DNA of 64,000 nucleotides from positions 4,402,001 to 4,466,000 of the forward strand of contig NZ_CP114039.1 of NCBI RefSeq assembly GCF_026965535.1, read 5' to 3'. The DNA is from Corallococcus sp. NCRR. GTDB lineage: Bacteria > Myxococcota > Myxococcia > Myxococcales > Myxococcaceae. The position numbers and the translations under genes are program-made. Below, piece after piece: positions 42,501 through 51,576 of the stretch. Below the pieces are notes generated by a model that saw only the letters and a list, made by a program, of their open reading frames with translations, did not search any database and was not told where the DNA came from. Each line of letters starts with the position of its first letter. Positions within the stretch are counted from its first letter, which is position 1.

Positions 42501-44669
42501 GAAGGGCTCCGCGACCCCCGCGAGCACGTCCGGCAACACAGGCGCGACCCCCAGCGCCCGAGCCACCCCGAGCGAGGCGATGACCAGCGACAGGTCCTCC
42601 AGGGGCAGGAGCGCGTCCCGCAACCCCTGGCGCGCCAGCCACGCGGACTGCGCGAGCCCGCCCAGGCCATAGAGCACCGCCGCGAGCGCGAAGACGCCCA
42701 GGCCCGCCGCACTGGACGCGAGCCACGGAGTCCCGTCCACGGCCGAGAGCGCCCCGAAGAGCAACGCGACGCCGCCCAGATAGTGGAGGCCCCGCCACCT
42801 CCACCGCCCCGCGAAGTGGGCCGCGAAAGCGATGACGGCACCCGTGTACGCCTGCGGCCAGGGCGCGTTCGTCCCCTGCGTCCACGCCAGCACGGAGAAC
42901 GCGGGCATCGTCGCCAGCGAGACGACGACACTCCACGCGAGCATCCGGTTGCGCAGGACGGCGGAGGACGTCACGCGCGCCAGGAGCATCAGCCCGGAAG
43001 CCACCGCCGCTACGCCGAAGCACCACCACTCAGGAACGTCGGGCGCCTGCACGCGCGCAATGAGCGCCCCCGCGAGCAGTGAGGCCATGACGGCCGGATG
43101 CACCAGGGCCCGGCGGCGGAACTCCAACAGGAAGAAGACGAGCGCGGCCAGCACGGGCGCGCAGGCCGATGCCGTGTCCACCCAGGTGTCCTCACCCGGG
43201 AACACCGAGAACGCGCCGAGCGCACCCGCGAGCGCGCCGCTGGCGACCACCGCGTGCGCCAGCGTCTCGAACACCGGGGCCGCGCGGGGATGGCGTGCCC
43301 GGACGTTCTCCGAGGACGCGCCCGCCGCCACCACCGCGCCCAGCGCCACCGCCCACAGCACGAGCCCCGCGAACAGGGGCGCCCCGGGCTCCAGCGCATC
43401 GAACCCGGAGGGCGCGCTCGCCACGCAGAAGACCACCAGCCAGAGCGCGCCGTAGAGCGCGGCACCCACCCCGGCGAACGAAGCCGCGCCCGCTCGCGCC
43501 CGCCACAACGAAGCGCCGAGCGCCACCACGCCCGCGAACGCGCACAGCGCACGCAGCCAGGGCGCGTCGTCCCACCCCATCAGCGGCAGCCCCGCCAAAA
43601 GCGACGGGAACAGCGCCACCGCGAAGGACGTGGCGGAAGCCCCGGGCCACAGCCGTCCCGCGGCCCGCAGCGGCAGAAGGGCAACGGCGGCGACGCCAAT
43701 CGCGGCGGGAACGCCGACCGTGGGCGCCAACGCCACCAGGGCCGACAGCGCGATGAACACCACCGGCAGCAGGGCGAGTCCGATGCTCGCGAGCACGCGC
43801 CCCGCCGACCGCGAGCGCCGCGCCAGGAACGTGCCCAGCCCGATGAACGCCGCGTGGTAGCCCAGGAGCGCGCCCGTGACGATGAGCTGCCGGGGCACTC
43901 CACCCAGCGCCCGCCACGCCTCGCGCACGCCCATGAGCGAGCCGCCCAGCACGAGCACCGCGCCGAGGAACCACCAGATGTACTCGTTGAGGCGGGGAGG
44001 GTTGTCGCCCTCGTCCAGCGCGATGACCGCCTCCAGCCCACTGCCACCCAGTGAGTCCAGGTGCCCCCGGCCGAACAACGCCTGTCCAGACCCCAGCGCC
44101 GAACCCAGGTACTCCTCACTGGAGGACTCCCCATCATCCTGCGCCACCACCTGCCGAGCCGCCCGTGCACGCTCGGCCCGCGCTGCATCGTCGCCCAGGT
44201 CATCCACGCGGGTGGAAGCTCCGACGGCCAACGACGACGCCCGCCGCCGTGCCGCCTGTTCCCTCTCCGCCCGCGCCGTCTCGTCCAGCGAGTTCGCGAG
44301 CGAGGCCAACCACCCCGGACGCCACCCGCCCGCGCGACGCAGCGAACCGGCTACGCCATCCGCCCAGGCCTCCACGCGCGCCGCGGAGTCGAGCGCCGAC
44401 TCCACCGGAACCGCAACGACCACGGCTTCGGGCACCTCCGGAACGCTCGGGACCGCTTCAACTGACGCCGAGAGCGAAGCCTCCAGCCGGTCCGCCGTTT
44501 CCGCGTCCACCAACCCATCGAAGCGCCAGTGCTCGATGCGCCGTCGCATCCGCGCCAGCACGAAGTCATCCAGGTGCCGCCCGGCGGCGGGCACGAGGGC
44601 GGCACCGCACTCCGGGCACAGGGGCCCGGAGTCCGGCACACGCGGTTCCGTACAGGCAGGACAGAGCAT
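39543..44669 (-). CDS. Giant multi-pass membrane protein with N-terminal zinc ribbon
   Basis: About 1708 residues from this start. It begins with LCPACTEPR and LCPECGAAL, a two-pair cysteine zinc ribbon, then about 200 soluble charged residues, then dozens of Ala/Leu/Val-rich membrane segments to the end. Layout recalls DUF2339/DUF2157-like membrane proteins but is much longer. No enzyme motif was found. The start is uncertain: ATG codons at 44699, 44681 and 44669 all read in frame. I chose the last because the zinc ribbon follows at once. Role unknown; an envelope function is an inference. Confidence 0.8.
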   Translation of the reverse strand: MLCPACTEPRVPDSGPLCPECGAALVPAAGRHLDDFVLARMRRRIEHWRFDGLVDAETADRLEASLSASVEAVPSVPEVPEAVVVAVPVESALDSAARVEAWADGVAGSLRRAGGWRPGWLASLANSLDETARAEREQAARRRASSLAVGASTRVDDLGDDAARAERARAARQVVAQDDGESSSEEYLGSALGSGQALFGRGHLDSLGGSGLEAVIALDEGDNPPRLNEYIWWFLGAVLVLGGSLMGVREAWRALGGVPRQLIVTGALLGYHAAFIGLGTFLARRSRSAGRVLASIGLALLPVVFIALSALVALAPTVGVPAAIGVAAVALLPLRAAGRLWPGASATSFAVALFPSLLAGLPLMGWDDAPWLRALCAFAGVVALGASLWRARAGAASFAGVGAALYGALWLVVFCVASAPSGFDALEPGAPLFAGLVLWAVALGAVVAAGASSENVRARHPRAAPVFETLAHAVVASGALAGALGAFSVFPGEDTWVDTASACAPVLAALVFFLLEFRRRALVHPAVMASLLAGALIARVQAPDVPEWWCFGVAAVASGLMLLARVTSSAVLRNRMLAWSVVVSLATMPAFSVLAWTQGTNAPWPQAYTGAVIAFAAHFAGRWRWRGLHYLGGVALLFGALSAVDGTPWLASSAAGLGVFALAAVLYGLGGLAQSAWLARQGLRDALLPLEDLSLVIASLGVARALGVAPVLPDVLAGVAEPFSPVLACVPTALASAVLLLRVRRDGSRLVSFVAAMGLALTVSQGLGTVADFTSARAALVASGLAFGFALFSMLRGQGVDTVKGRRLLDVFPLPFGVRGRPLFTDGFAGAALVQAVLAVITLVNWVALPDSAERPVALLAGVLLSAGALMAFVSRGFVAFQLRGSVVTLALSGGFIALTGAVNRAGRPLPPDVSAWRVPLIGIALWFLALGLRRLGPWVAQRMERPKHGPLYHLVPHLGVAVLAVLLLKSALVVGLPDPSRALGLVPPLLVLGPALLTVLLAASFRSRLLAHWGLLLGLPGAALWAAQQSLLGSPLVALMPPDGQWIRATAAHLISPSLGWSHPAAWMPSGSSEFLLWQQAFAGIAAAGLVYAVFSVAVARVDAGRAFFRRLLSLGTDDRPGPFLAALPRETLTAVGLVVAAAFFQPGLLSAQLILATGAVLFIGGARVQGRGVLGVGLLLLVHARAHLAPSIEAWPGPTLALLGFAVVLVAPWLAKRRGHDVGRARLRAHLAVIPTFTAAMLYALAVTGDTSPTLAVPVLVWRMLGGLGGTWMVSAALPLTLGLLSAALLVAAFQWRGALAGFVAGLGTMVAGSAVVATGMVLLAQATAPWRPAYGALFTRSGATLALAAAGSALALHVARRVTSRRRSDVAGGMGWGRDLWLVASAALLAAVALGGQASEDVLPMALAAIALAVGVSLHAAWREHTGRHVYFVQMAVVGVYALVRGLYAQGLRPEHDALFALSLGFVLVGVTVLARRAGVRPVEQATRRFAALLPIAVALILPGDATGDAALLAGGSGLLYAALGAVERSRMFGAFAAAACNLALLIAALAFGLEGLEVYLAPLGLLLLMMGQLFTSSLPHVARNAVRILGGLLLYVPAAAKLAARMGESEDGTYAIVFGAVCLLGVAVGMALRIRAYLALGTLFLLLDVVANLLDAGLRDHRIGFLVMTLTGLSIVTGRVMATLKRQEWDLLLRRVRVQLRGWD

Positions 44670-44731
44670 GTGCGTCAGCATACCGGGTGGCCCACACACT
44701 GCGTGCCGTCCCTGGAGACACTGTCACTTCG

Positions 44732-44767
44732 GGGAGCCCGGCCATGGACCTCCACGGCCGGGCTCCC
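44732..44767 (-). terminator. Strong hairpin downstream of the lipoprotein gene at 44781-45974
   Basis: GGGAGCCCGGCC and GGCCGGGCTCCC pair perfectly over 12 bases with a 12-base loop. The hairpin begins 14 bases past the stop of the leftward lipoprotein gene. No T run follows, as is common in G+C-rich genomes. Confidence 0.7.
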
Positions 44768-44780
44768 TGTCACGCCGGGA

Positions 44781-45974
44781 CTACAGACCGTCGTGGTAGC
44801 ACCAGCCGGTGGTGCGGTCGTAGCCGCCACCGGACAGCGGGTAGTTGATGAAGCCCAGCTCCTCGCCCGGACCGCACTCCGACCGGGCGCGGGTGTAGGG
44901 CTGGCACTTCGTCGTCCCGTTCAGGCTGACGCACGCGCCGCGCGCCCCTTCCGTGCCGCAGAACTCGGCGTAGCTCTTGGTGCACGTCTCACCAATCAGG
45001 GCAGGGTCGAAGTCGAAGCCAATGGGCTCCAGGACCGACTGCTCGATGCACGTGCCGTAGACGCCGCAGATGGTCCCCGTGGGGCAGCCCGGAACCGCCG
45101 CCATCGGGTCGCACGTCTTCAGGCACTGCCGGTCCTCCGTGAACAGGTCCGAGCACGCGAAGCCCGGCGCGCAGTCCGTCGTCGCCGGGTGGTTGGCGTC
45201 CGCCGCGGGCGTACGGGTGCAGGCCGCGCCCTGTGTGCCCGTGCCCTGCGACTTCTCCAGCGTGCCATCATCCGCGAAGTAGTTGTCCGCCACGCAGGTG
45301 TGACCCGGCACGTTCGCCGTCCACGAGCCCTCGCGCGGATCGCAGCCCATGGGGCGCACGGTGTTCCAGGTCGCGTAGCGGATCCACTTGCACTCGCCAC
45401 CCGGGACCACCGCGCTGCCCTTGTAGGGCGCGCTGAGCGGCGCCGCGTTCACCGACTCGCGCAGCGTCACGTTGAAGAGCACGCCCACCGACTGCTGCGG
45501 CGACACCTTGAGCGCCAGCAGCAGGGCGCCCGAGTCCGCCACGAACAGCTTCTGGCCCGCCGTGCCCGCGTCCTGGTAGCCGTAGACGCACTGCTCGCAG
45601 GTGAAGGTGTTGGCGCCTCCGGCCGCCAGGTCATGCACGCCCGTCGCCGTGTTCACGTCCAGCCGGATGAACGCCGTGTCCTTCAGCGCCGGGTCTCCCA
45701 GGCCGTTGAACGTGCCCTGATACGTCGGCTGCGCGCCGTACATCACCGGCGTCAGCTGGACGCCGTTCGACAGCGCGTTCATGGTGATTTCGGTACACCC
45801 CGCGGGTGGGGTGAGCTCATGCGCCTGCTGCTCCAGGACCTTCGCCTGCTCTTCCTGGTCGGGCGCTGGCTCCTGCGGCTGGGGCTCCACGGCACAGCCC
45901 GTCAGCGCCAGCACGGAAAGCACGGCACTCCAACGCCACGCACGAAACCCGAGGCTTCGAGTCGTCATTGTCAT
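44781..45974 (-). CDS. Cysteine-rich lipoprotein
   Basis: 397 residues. Signal peptide ending in lipobox LTGC, a Gln/Glu/Pro-rich linker, and then about 20 cysteines, many in spaced pairs such as CEQC and the CAPGFACSD and CPTGTICGVYGTC segments. These resemble the small disulphide knots seen in many myxobacterial surface lipoproteins. Two start codons are six bases apart; the first is used. A strong hairpin follows the gene. Function unknown. Confidence 0.8.
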   Translation of the reverse strand: MTMTTRSLGFRAWRWSAVLSVLALTGCAVEPQPQEPAPDQEEQAKVLEQQAHELTPPAGCTEITMNALSNGVQLTPVMYGAQPTYQGTFNGLGDPALKDTAFIRLDVNTATGVHDLAAGGANTFTCEQCVYGYQDAGTAGQKLFVADSGALLLALKVSPQQSVGVLFNVTLRESVNAAPLSAPYKGSAVVPGGECKWIRYATWNTVRPMGCDPREGSWTANVPGHTCVADNYFADDGTLEKSQGTGTQGAACTRTPAADANHPATTDCAPGFACSDLFTEDRQCLKTCDPMAAVPGCPTGTICGVYGTCIEQSVLEPIGFDFDPALIGETCTKSYAEFCGTEGARGACVSLNGTTKCQPYTRARSECGPGEELGFINYPLSGGGYDRTTGWCYHDGL

Positions 45975-46134
45975 TCTCTTGGATGGTGGTTTTCAGGCTG
46001 TCAGGGGGAAAGACAGCCGATCCGGGGAGCCCGGATGCGTCAAGGATTACGTGAAGATGTCTTGAATTGACAATTCAATTCGACATTGCGGCGGGACTGT
46101 TATTGCCGTCGCATCCATTGCGTTCGGGATGGAT

Positions 46135-46671
46135 TCAGAACGGAGCGCCGCGGGTGGTGACGCGCAGTTGCTGATGGTTGATGGCCACCGACAGCTTCGT
46201 GAGCAGCTCACGCAGCTGCGGCTGGGTCAGCTGCTCGCGCAGGGCCCTGAATTCATCGCGCTCCTGGTCGCCCCAACTCCTGGAGGCGAGGCCGTCCTCC
46301 AGGACGCGGCGGGCCTTCGCATAGGCCTCCACGTTTCCGGAAGGGATGGGAGGCGCGGGCTCCGGGCTGTCTGGCGGGGGTTGTGCCCGGGCCTCGGCCG
46401 TCGCGGTCTGGAACTCCTCCCGCACCACCCGGCGCAATTCCTCCTGGAGTGCCCTTGTGTCCAGCCCCGCCACGGCCACCGGCGCCGGGCGGGAAGGGCC
46501 CTCCAGACCCAGCTTCAATGCGCGCAGCTCCCGCTCCACGCCTTCACACCGTTGCGAGCGCTCCGCGTCCGGGGGGACCGCCGTGGAGGCGGTCCAACGG
46601 GCCATGCCGAAGCCGGCGCCCGCGGACGCCACGAGCGCCGCCAGGAACAAACCCCTGGATGTCATCGTCAT
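46135..46671 (-). CDS. Membrane-anchored coiled-coil hypothetical protein
   Basis: 178 residues. An N-terminal hydrophobic helix (GLFLAALVASAGAGFGMA) would serve as signal anchor. It is followed by Glu/Arg/Leu-rich helices (RCEGVERELRALKLGLEG, EELRRVVREEFQ), a Pro-rich hinge and a C-terminal helical block. No known family. It follows the small secreted protein gene on the same strand after 19 bases, so the two may be co-transcribed. Confidence 0.7.
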   Translation of the reverse strand: MTMTSRGLFLAALVASAGAGFGMARWTASTAVPPDAERSQRCEGVERELRALKLGLEGPSRPAPVAVAGLDTRALQEELRRVVREEFQTATAEARAQPPPDSPEPAPPIPSGNVEAYAKARRVLEDGLASRSWGDQERDEFRALREQLTQPQLRELLTKLSVAINHQQLRVTTRGAPF

Positions 46672-46690
46672 GGTCCATTCTCCCTGGGGC

Positions 46691-47077
46691 CTACTTGGGT
46701 TCCAGGTAGGAGGCGTTCCGCATTTCGATGTCGGTACAGGTGCCCGTGCTGTCGTAGTACGCCTTGATGTAGGAGTCCGGCGAAGCGGCCTTGAGGATCT
46801 CGATCATGTTCCGGTCGAAGGTCGTGCAGGTCGCCATCGTCCCATTGGCGTCAAAAGCAAAGATGAAGCCGTAGTAGTAGTTGCTGCCGACATAGAAGCC
46901 GATGTCGATCGCTTGCCTGAAGTCCGAGCTGTTGCGGGCGCTCCCGAGGCTCCCCGCGAGGGTCTTGTTCGTCATGTTGATGACGACGGGGTTGGTGCCT
47001 TTATCCCCGGCCCAGGCGCTGCCGCTACCCGCGAGCATGGCCAGACCCAGTGCAATGGCAGCTTTCTTCTTGTGCAT
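46691..47077 (-). CDS. Small secreted hypothetical protein
   Basis: 128 residues. Start chosen at MHKKKAAIALGLAMLAGSG, a textbook signal peptide cut after SAWA, with a GGAGA site about eight bases upstream. The mature part is short with two cysteine-bearing segments (TCTTFD, TGTCTD). A longer in-frame start would bury the signal peptide. Its first 106 bases overlap the end of the upstream ChaN-like frame. Family not recognised. Confidence 0.75.
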   Translation of the reverse strand: MHKKKAAIALGLAMLAGSGSAWAGDKGTNPVVINMTNKTLAGSLGSARNSSDFRQAIDIGFYVGSNYYYGFIFAFDANGTMATCTTFDRNMIEILKAASPDSYIKAYYDSTGTCTDIEMRNASYLEPK

Positions 47078-48207
47078 GATGTGTCTCCAGGATGTTGTGA
47101 CAGGCCATGAAGCGCGGCGACGCCGCGCACCGGCCGGTGCTGCACATTTCCGTAGCAAGGGGGTCTGACATTGCTACGCATCCCGTGTGGCAATCCCGGA
47201 ACATGAGAACTTGAGGCGCGTGCGACTTGTTGCTTCTGGTTCCGCTCCCGCAGCGCCCGGCACGGGTCGTCCTCCGGCATGGCCGGCGTGAACCAGACGT
47301 AGTCGTAGGGCAGGGTGGCGGCGCCAACGACAGCCGCGTAGTCCTGGGGGTTCAGCGCCTCCGGTGACACCTCCAGCAATGCCACGCTCAGCACGGTGAC
47401 GTCCTTCACGCGGCGCTCCAGGTGCGCGGGGACGCCCCGGTCCTCGCGGACGTGGCCGTTGCCGGTGATGAGGATCGCGCCGTCCGCGGGCACGGTCTCC
47501 AGCAGCCGGTCCGCCATCATCGCGTCGCGCGCCCGCTGCGCCAGCGCCATGGGCTCCAGCATCTCCTGTGGAAGCTGTCCGCAGTGCGAACGGTCCAGCT
47601 CCTCCCGGACCGCCTTCGCCTCCGCCTCCGGCACGGGCGCCTCCAATCCCAGGCGCGAGCGCAGGTCGGAAGGGATTGCCTCCGGTCCCTTCATCACCAG
47701 CGCCCGCACCTGCGCGCGGGGCAGGTTGGCGGCGACGATGGGCAGGTGTGCCTGGAGGCCCGCGGCGAACACGGGCGCGTAGAGGTTGAAGCCGGGCCAG
47801 CCGCTGTTCGCCCAGTCCACCGCCTTCGCCAGTCCCTCCACGTCCTCCGGGTGGGCCTTCAGCGCCGCGTCCACGGCGGGCTGCTGCGTGACGTCCAGCA
47901 TCTCGAAGGCGAGCGCGGGGCGCTGACCGGAGGCCGTCCTCGCGCGCACCAGCTCCGCCTGGAGCCGGTGGTGATCCGGGTGGTCGTGCCGCTCGCCCAG
48001 GAGCACGAAGCGCGCGGGCACCACGGCCGCGCGCAGGGCGCTCTCGTCCACGAAGCGGCCCCCCGCCACGTCCCAGATGCGCCCCACCAGCGGGTGGTCC
48101 TGGTGCAGCGTCGTGGCCCACTCCCGCGCGGGAGGAGGGGAGGGCTGCTGCCTGCTGGCGCAGCCGAGGGACAGCGCGAGGACGAGGGCGGTCGGGGTTC
48201 GCGTCAT
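46972..48207 (-). CDS. ChaN-like haem-binding lipoprotein with extended C-terminus
   Basis: 411 residues. Lipobox-like LSLGC near residue 15, then the ChaN/DUF399 pattern: ARFVLLGERHDHPDHHRLQ, ALAFEMLD, and LITGNGHVREDRGVP, with the His and Glu residues expected for this family. ChaN proteins are linked to iron uptake and can bind haem. The recognisable domain stops near YDYVWFTP (about residue 309). The last 80 or so residues are not family-like and read into the next gene in another frame. This looks like loss of an earlier stop or a frameshift. Confidence 0.78.
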   Translation of the reverse strand: MTRTPTALVLALSLGCASRQQPSPPPAREWATTLHQDHPLVGRIWDVAGGRFVDESALRAAVVPARFVLLGERHDHPDHHRLQAELVRARTASGQRPALAFEMLDVTQQPAVDAALKAHPEDVEGLAKAVDWANSGWPGFNLYAPVFAAGLQAHLPIVAANLPRAQVRALVMKGPEAIPSDLRSRLGLEAPVPEAEAKAVREELDRSHCGQLPQEMLEPMALAQRARDAMMADRLLETVPADGAILITGNGHVREDRGVPAHLERRVKDVTVLSVALLEVSPEALNPQDYAAVVGAATLPYDYVWFTPAMPEDDPCRALRERNQKQQVARASSSHVPGLPHGMRSNVRPPCYGNVQHRPVRGVAALHGLSQHPGDTSCTRRKLPLHWVWPCSRVAAAPGPGIKAPTPSSST

Positions 48208-48587
48208 CCCGTCATCTCACCCAGCCCCCGCGTGGAATGCCCGCCTGAAAACGGCGAGGCCCCCGCTCCCGGACATTGCGCCCGGGGGGGCGACCGGCGG
48301 AGGCCCGCCTGCCTCCATGGGGAATGAGTGAGCGGGTTCGAGGCCCCTGCGTCGAGGAGCCCTGCTCGGTAGGCGACGGAAGGGGCCGTCCAGGTGGAAT
48401 CCAGCGTTGAAGCGGGGGGCACGGCTGGCTACGTCCACATCAGGTTACCTCGTCCACGCGACCCGCACTCCTTGAGTCTCCCCTGAGCCGTCCGACGAAC
48501 GAACAGAACGCGCCCCGGTCAGCGGAAGACGCGTCGGCCGCGCCTCGTCCCGAGGGATGGCTGGCGACATTGCGCGGCGGCAGCGTG
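48208..48587. other. Intergenic gap between divergent ChaN-like and histidine kinase genes
   Basis: About 380 bases. It includes GC-rich runs but no gene I can support. The histidine kinase frame stays open through its right part with no good start codon before 48570. Promoters for both flanking genes are expected here, but none stands out. Confidence 0.5.
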
Positions 48588-51551
48588 ATGGGGCGGCTCA
48601 TCCTGGAGCGCGACTGGTCCGGGACGCCGCTGGGGCCCATTTCCTCGTGGCCGCCGACCCTGCGCACCCTGGTCAGCATGTGTCTGACGACGCGCTTCCC
48701 CATGTTCATCTACTGGGGGCCGGAGCGCGTGCAGCTCTACAACGACGCGGGCATCCCCATCATGGGCGCCAAGCACCCGGACCATGCCCTGGGGCCGCTG
48801 CGCGACGTCTTCCCGGAGCTGTGGCCCCACCTGAGGCCCATGTTCGACGCGCTGGAGCGCACGAAGCAGGCGAACTGGGCGGAGAGCCAGTCGCTGCCCA
48901 TCCAGCGGGGTGGCTTCGCCGAGGAGGCCTACTTCACCTGGTCCTACACCCCGGTGCTGGATGACGACGGCGCGGTGGTGGGCTTCTACACGCCAGCCAT
49001 GGAGACGACGGGGCAGGTCCTGGGGCAGCGGCGTCTGCGCACGCTGCACCTCCTCACCCAGCGCGCGGGCGGCACGGGCTCCGTGGAGGAGGCGTGCCGC
49101 GCCGGCCTGGACGCCCTGGCGGAGAACCCCGCCGACCTGCCCTTCACGTGGCTCTACGTCACGGACGCGGACGGCGCGCGGGCCTCGCTCGTGGGCTCCA
49201 CCGGCATGGGGGCCCGGAGCGCTGCGGTGCCCGCGCACCTCGACCTGCGCGCGCAGGGGGACGGAGGGCCCGCGGGAGGGCTCCTGGCTCCGGTGGCCGC
49301 CACCCGCCAGGCCGCGCGGGTGGAGGACGTGAACGGGTGGCTGGACGCGCCGCTTCCGCCGGAGGCCGCGGAGCCGCCCCGGCCCGCCCTGGTGCTGCCG
49401 CTGCCGCACGCGGAAGGGGACCGCGACCTGGGCTTCCTGGTCGTGGGCCTGAGCCCGTTCCTGAACCCCGACGGCGAGTACCGGGGCTTCCTGGAGCTGG
49501 TGGCGGGGGCCCTGGCCACGGCCGCCTCCAGCGCTCGCGCGCGGCAGGAGGCCGTGGAGCGGATGGAGCGGCTCGCGGCGCTGGACCGGGCCAAGACGGC
49601 CTTCTTCAGCAATGTGAGCCACGAGTTCCGCACGCCCCTGACGCTGATGCTCGGGCCCGTGGAGGACGCGCTGTCTGACACGGCGGAGCCGCTGCCGCCG
49701 CGCCAGGCGGAGCGGCTGTCCCTGGTCCAGCGCAACGCCACCCGGCTGCTCAAGCTGGTCAACACGCTGCTCGACTTCACCCGGGCGGAGGCAGGACGCG
49801 TGCGCGCGGCCTTCCAGCCCACGGACCTGTCCGCCTTCACCGCGGAGCTGGTGAGCCAGTTCGAGTCCATCGCGAAGCGGGCCCAGCTCACCCTCACGCT
49901 CGACCTGCCGCCCCTGGCGGAGCCCGTCTGGGTGGACCGCGAGATGTGGGAGAAGGTTGTCTTCAACCTGCTCTCCAACGCGATGAAGTTCACCTTCGAG
50001 GGCGGCGTCCACGTCCAGCTGCGCGGCGAGGACGGCCAGGCGCGGCTTGCGGTCCGGGACACCGGCAGCGGCATCCCGGAGGCGGAGCTGCCGCACATCT
50101 TCGAGCGCTTCCACCGCGTGGAGAACGCCCGCTCGCGCAGCCACGAGGGCAGCGGCATTGGCCTGAGCCTGGTGCAGGAGCTGACGAAGCTGCACGGCGG
50201 CACCGTGGACGTGACGAGCACGCTGGGGCAGGGCACGACCTTCCGGGTCGCGGTGCCCCTGGGCACGGGCCACCTGCCGCGCGAGCAGCTCGTCCCCGAG
50301 GGCAAGGGGCTCGAGCACTCCGTGGCGCGGAGCGCGTCCGCCTACGTCGAGGAGATCCGCGGATGGCTGGGCACGGCGGCGGGCCAGGAGGAGGGGCCGC
50401 CAGTTCCGGAAAGTGTGCGGGCCACCCCGCTGCTGCCCCCCATGTCCGCCAGGGTGCTGGTGGTGGACGACAACGCGGACCTGCGCACGTACATCACGGG
50501 GCTGCTGGACGCGTCGGTGACGGTGGAGACGGCGGAGGACGGCTACGCCGCGCTCCAGGCCATCCGTGCGCATCCGCCCGACCTGGTGTTGAGCGACGTG
50601 ATGATGCCGCGCCTGGGCGGCTTCGGCCTGCTGCGCGAGCTGCGCGCGGATCCCCGGCTGCGGGCCATCCCGTTCGTCCTCCTGTCGGCGCGCGCGGGCG
50701 AGGAGGCCTCGGTGGAGGGGCTGGAGGCGGGCGCGGATGACTACCTGGTGAAGCCCTTCTCCGCGCGCGAGCTGGCGGCGCGGGTGCGCACCCAACTGGA
50801 GATGGCGCGGGTGCGCCGGGAGGTGGCGGAGCTGTCGGCGCGCGAGGCGGTATTGCAGGACGCGGTCCGCGCGCGGGACGAGTTCCTGTCGGTGGTGAGC
50901 CACGAATTGAAGACGCCGCTGGCGGGCTTCCGCCTCCAGTTGGATCTCATCGAGCGGGGGCTGGGGCCGGACGTGCGCGCCCGGCTGGGCGAGCGGCTCC
51001 TGTTCACGCGGCGGCAGGTGCACCGGCTGGCCACGGTGGTGGAGACGCTGCTCGACATGTCCCAGCTGTCCTCGGGGCCGGTGCACCTGGACGTGGAGGA
51101 CGTGGACCTCTCCGCGCTGGTGACGGAGGAGGTGGCCCAGGCACGCGAGGAATTGTGCCGCGAGGGCTGCGAGGTGACCGCCCGCGTCGCGGGCCCGGTG
51201 CGAGGCCGGTTCGACAAGGCGCGCCTGGAGCAGGTGGTGCAGGGGTTGCTGTCCAACGCGTTGAAGTACGGCGTGGGCAAGCCGGTGGAGGTGCACCTGG
51301 AGCAGGTGGGCCCGTCCGCGCGCCTGACGGTGGTGGACCACGGCATGGGCGTGCGCCCCGAGGACCGCGAGCGCATCTGGCAGCGCTTCGAGCGAGCCGT
51401 GTCCGTGCGCAACTTCGGAGGCCTGGGCCTGGGGCTGTGGATCGCCCGCCAGGTGGTGGAGGCCCACGGCGGCAGCGTCGGCGTGTCCGAGACGCCAGGG
51501 GGCGGCGCCACCTTCACGGTGTCACTGCCCCTGGACGGCCCGCGGCCCTGA
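48588..51551 (+). CDS. Soluble hybrid histidine kinase with two transmitters around a receiver
   Basis: 987 residues from this ATG (TTG at 48570 and GTG at 48585 are alternatives). A PAS-like sensor (WSGTPLGPISSWP) and a GAF-like region come first, then transmitter 1 with SHEFRTPLTLML (about 345) and NLLSNAMKF, a receiver domain with VLVVDDNADLR and phosphoacceptor Asp in VLSDVMMPRLGG (near 665), then transmitter 2 with SHELKTPLAGF (near 770) and ATP-binding GLGLGLWIARQV (near 945). No membrane segment. Both His residues and both ATP lids are intact. No partner response regulator is adjacent. Confidence 0.92.
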   Translation: MGRLILERDWSGTPLGPISSWPPTLRTLVSMCLTTRFPMFIYWGPERVQLYNDAGIPIMGAKHPDHALGPLRDVFPELWPHLRPMFDALERTKQANWAESQSLPIQRGGFAEEAYFTWSYTPVLDDDGAVVGFYTPAMETTGQVLGQRRLRTLHLLTQRAGGTGSVEEACRAGLDALAENPADLPFTWLYVTDADGARASLVGSTGMGARSAAVPAHLDLRAQGDGGPAGGLLAPVAATRQAARVEDVNGWLDAPLPPEAAEPPRPALVLPLPHAEGDRDLGFLVVGLSPFLNPDGEYRGFLELVAGALATAASSARARQEAVERMERLAALDRAKTAFFSNVSHEFRTPLTLMLGPVEDALSDTAEPLPPRQAERLSLVQRNATRLLKLVNTLLDFTRAEAGRVRAAFQPTDLSAFTAELVSQFESIAKRAQLTLTLDLPPLAEPVWVDREMWEKVVFNLLSNAMKFTFEGGVHVQLRGEDGQARLAVRDTGSGIPEAELPHIFERFHRVENARSRSHEGSGIGLSLVQELTKLHGGTVDVTSTLGQGTTFRVAVPLGTGHLPREQLVPEGKGLEHSVARSASAYVEEIRGWLGTAAGQEEGPPVPESVRATPLLPPMSARVLVVDDNADLRTYITGLLDASVTVETAEDGYAALQAIRAHPPDLVLSDVMMPRLGGFGLLRELRADPRLRAIPFVLLSARAGEEASVEGLEAGADDYLVKPFSARELAARVRTQLEMARVRREVAELSAREAVLQDAVRARDEFLSVVSHELKTPLAGFRLQLDLIERGLGPDVRARLGERLLFTRRQVHRLATVVETLLDMSQLSSGPVHLDVEDVDLSALVTEEVAQAREELCREGCEVTARVAGPVRGRFDKARLEQVVQGLLSNALKYGVGKPVEVHLEQVGPSARLTVVDHGMGVRPEDRERIWQRFERAVSVRNFGGLGLGLWIARQVVEAHGGSVGVSETPGGGATFTVSLPLDGPRP

Positions 51552-51576
51552 TGACAGGCATTGGCTGCCCGGACGG

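Noticed and set aside
39495..43082. 1195-residue rightward frame opposite the membrane protein
   Set aside because: Arg/Gln/His-rich antisense shadow; the leftward frame has proper membrane segments.
48330..48350. tRNA T-arm-like GGTTCGA
   Set aside because: Flanking bases do not pair and no acceptor or anticodon arm is present.
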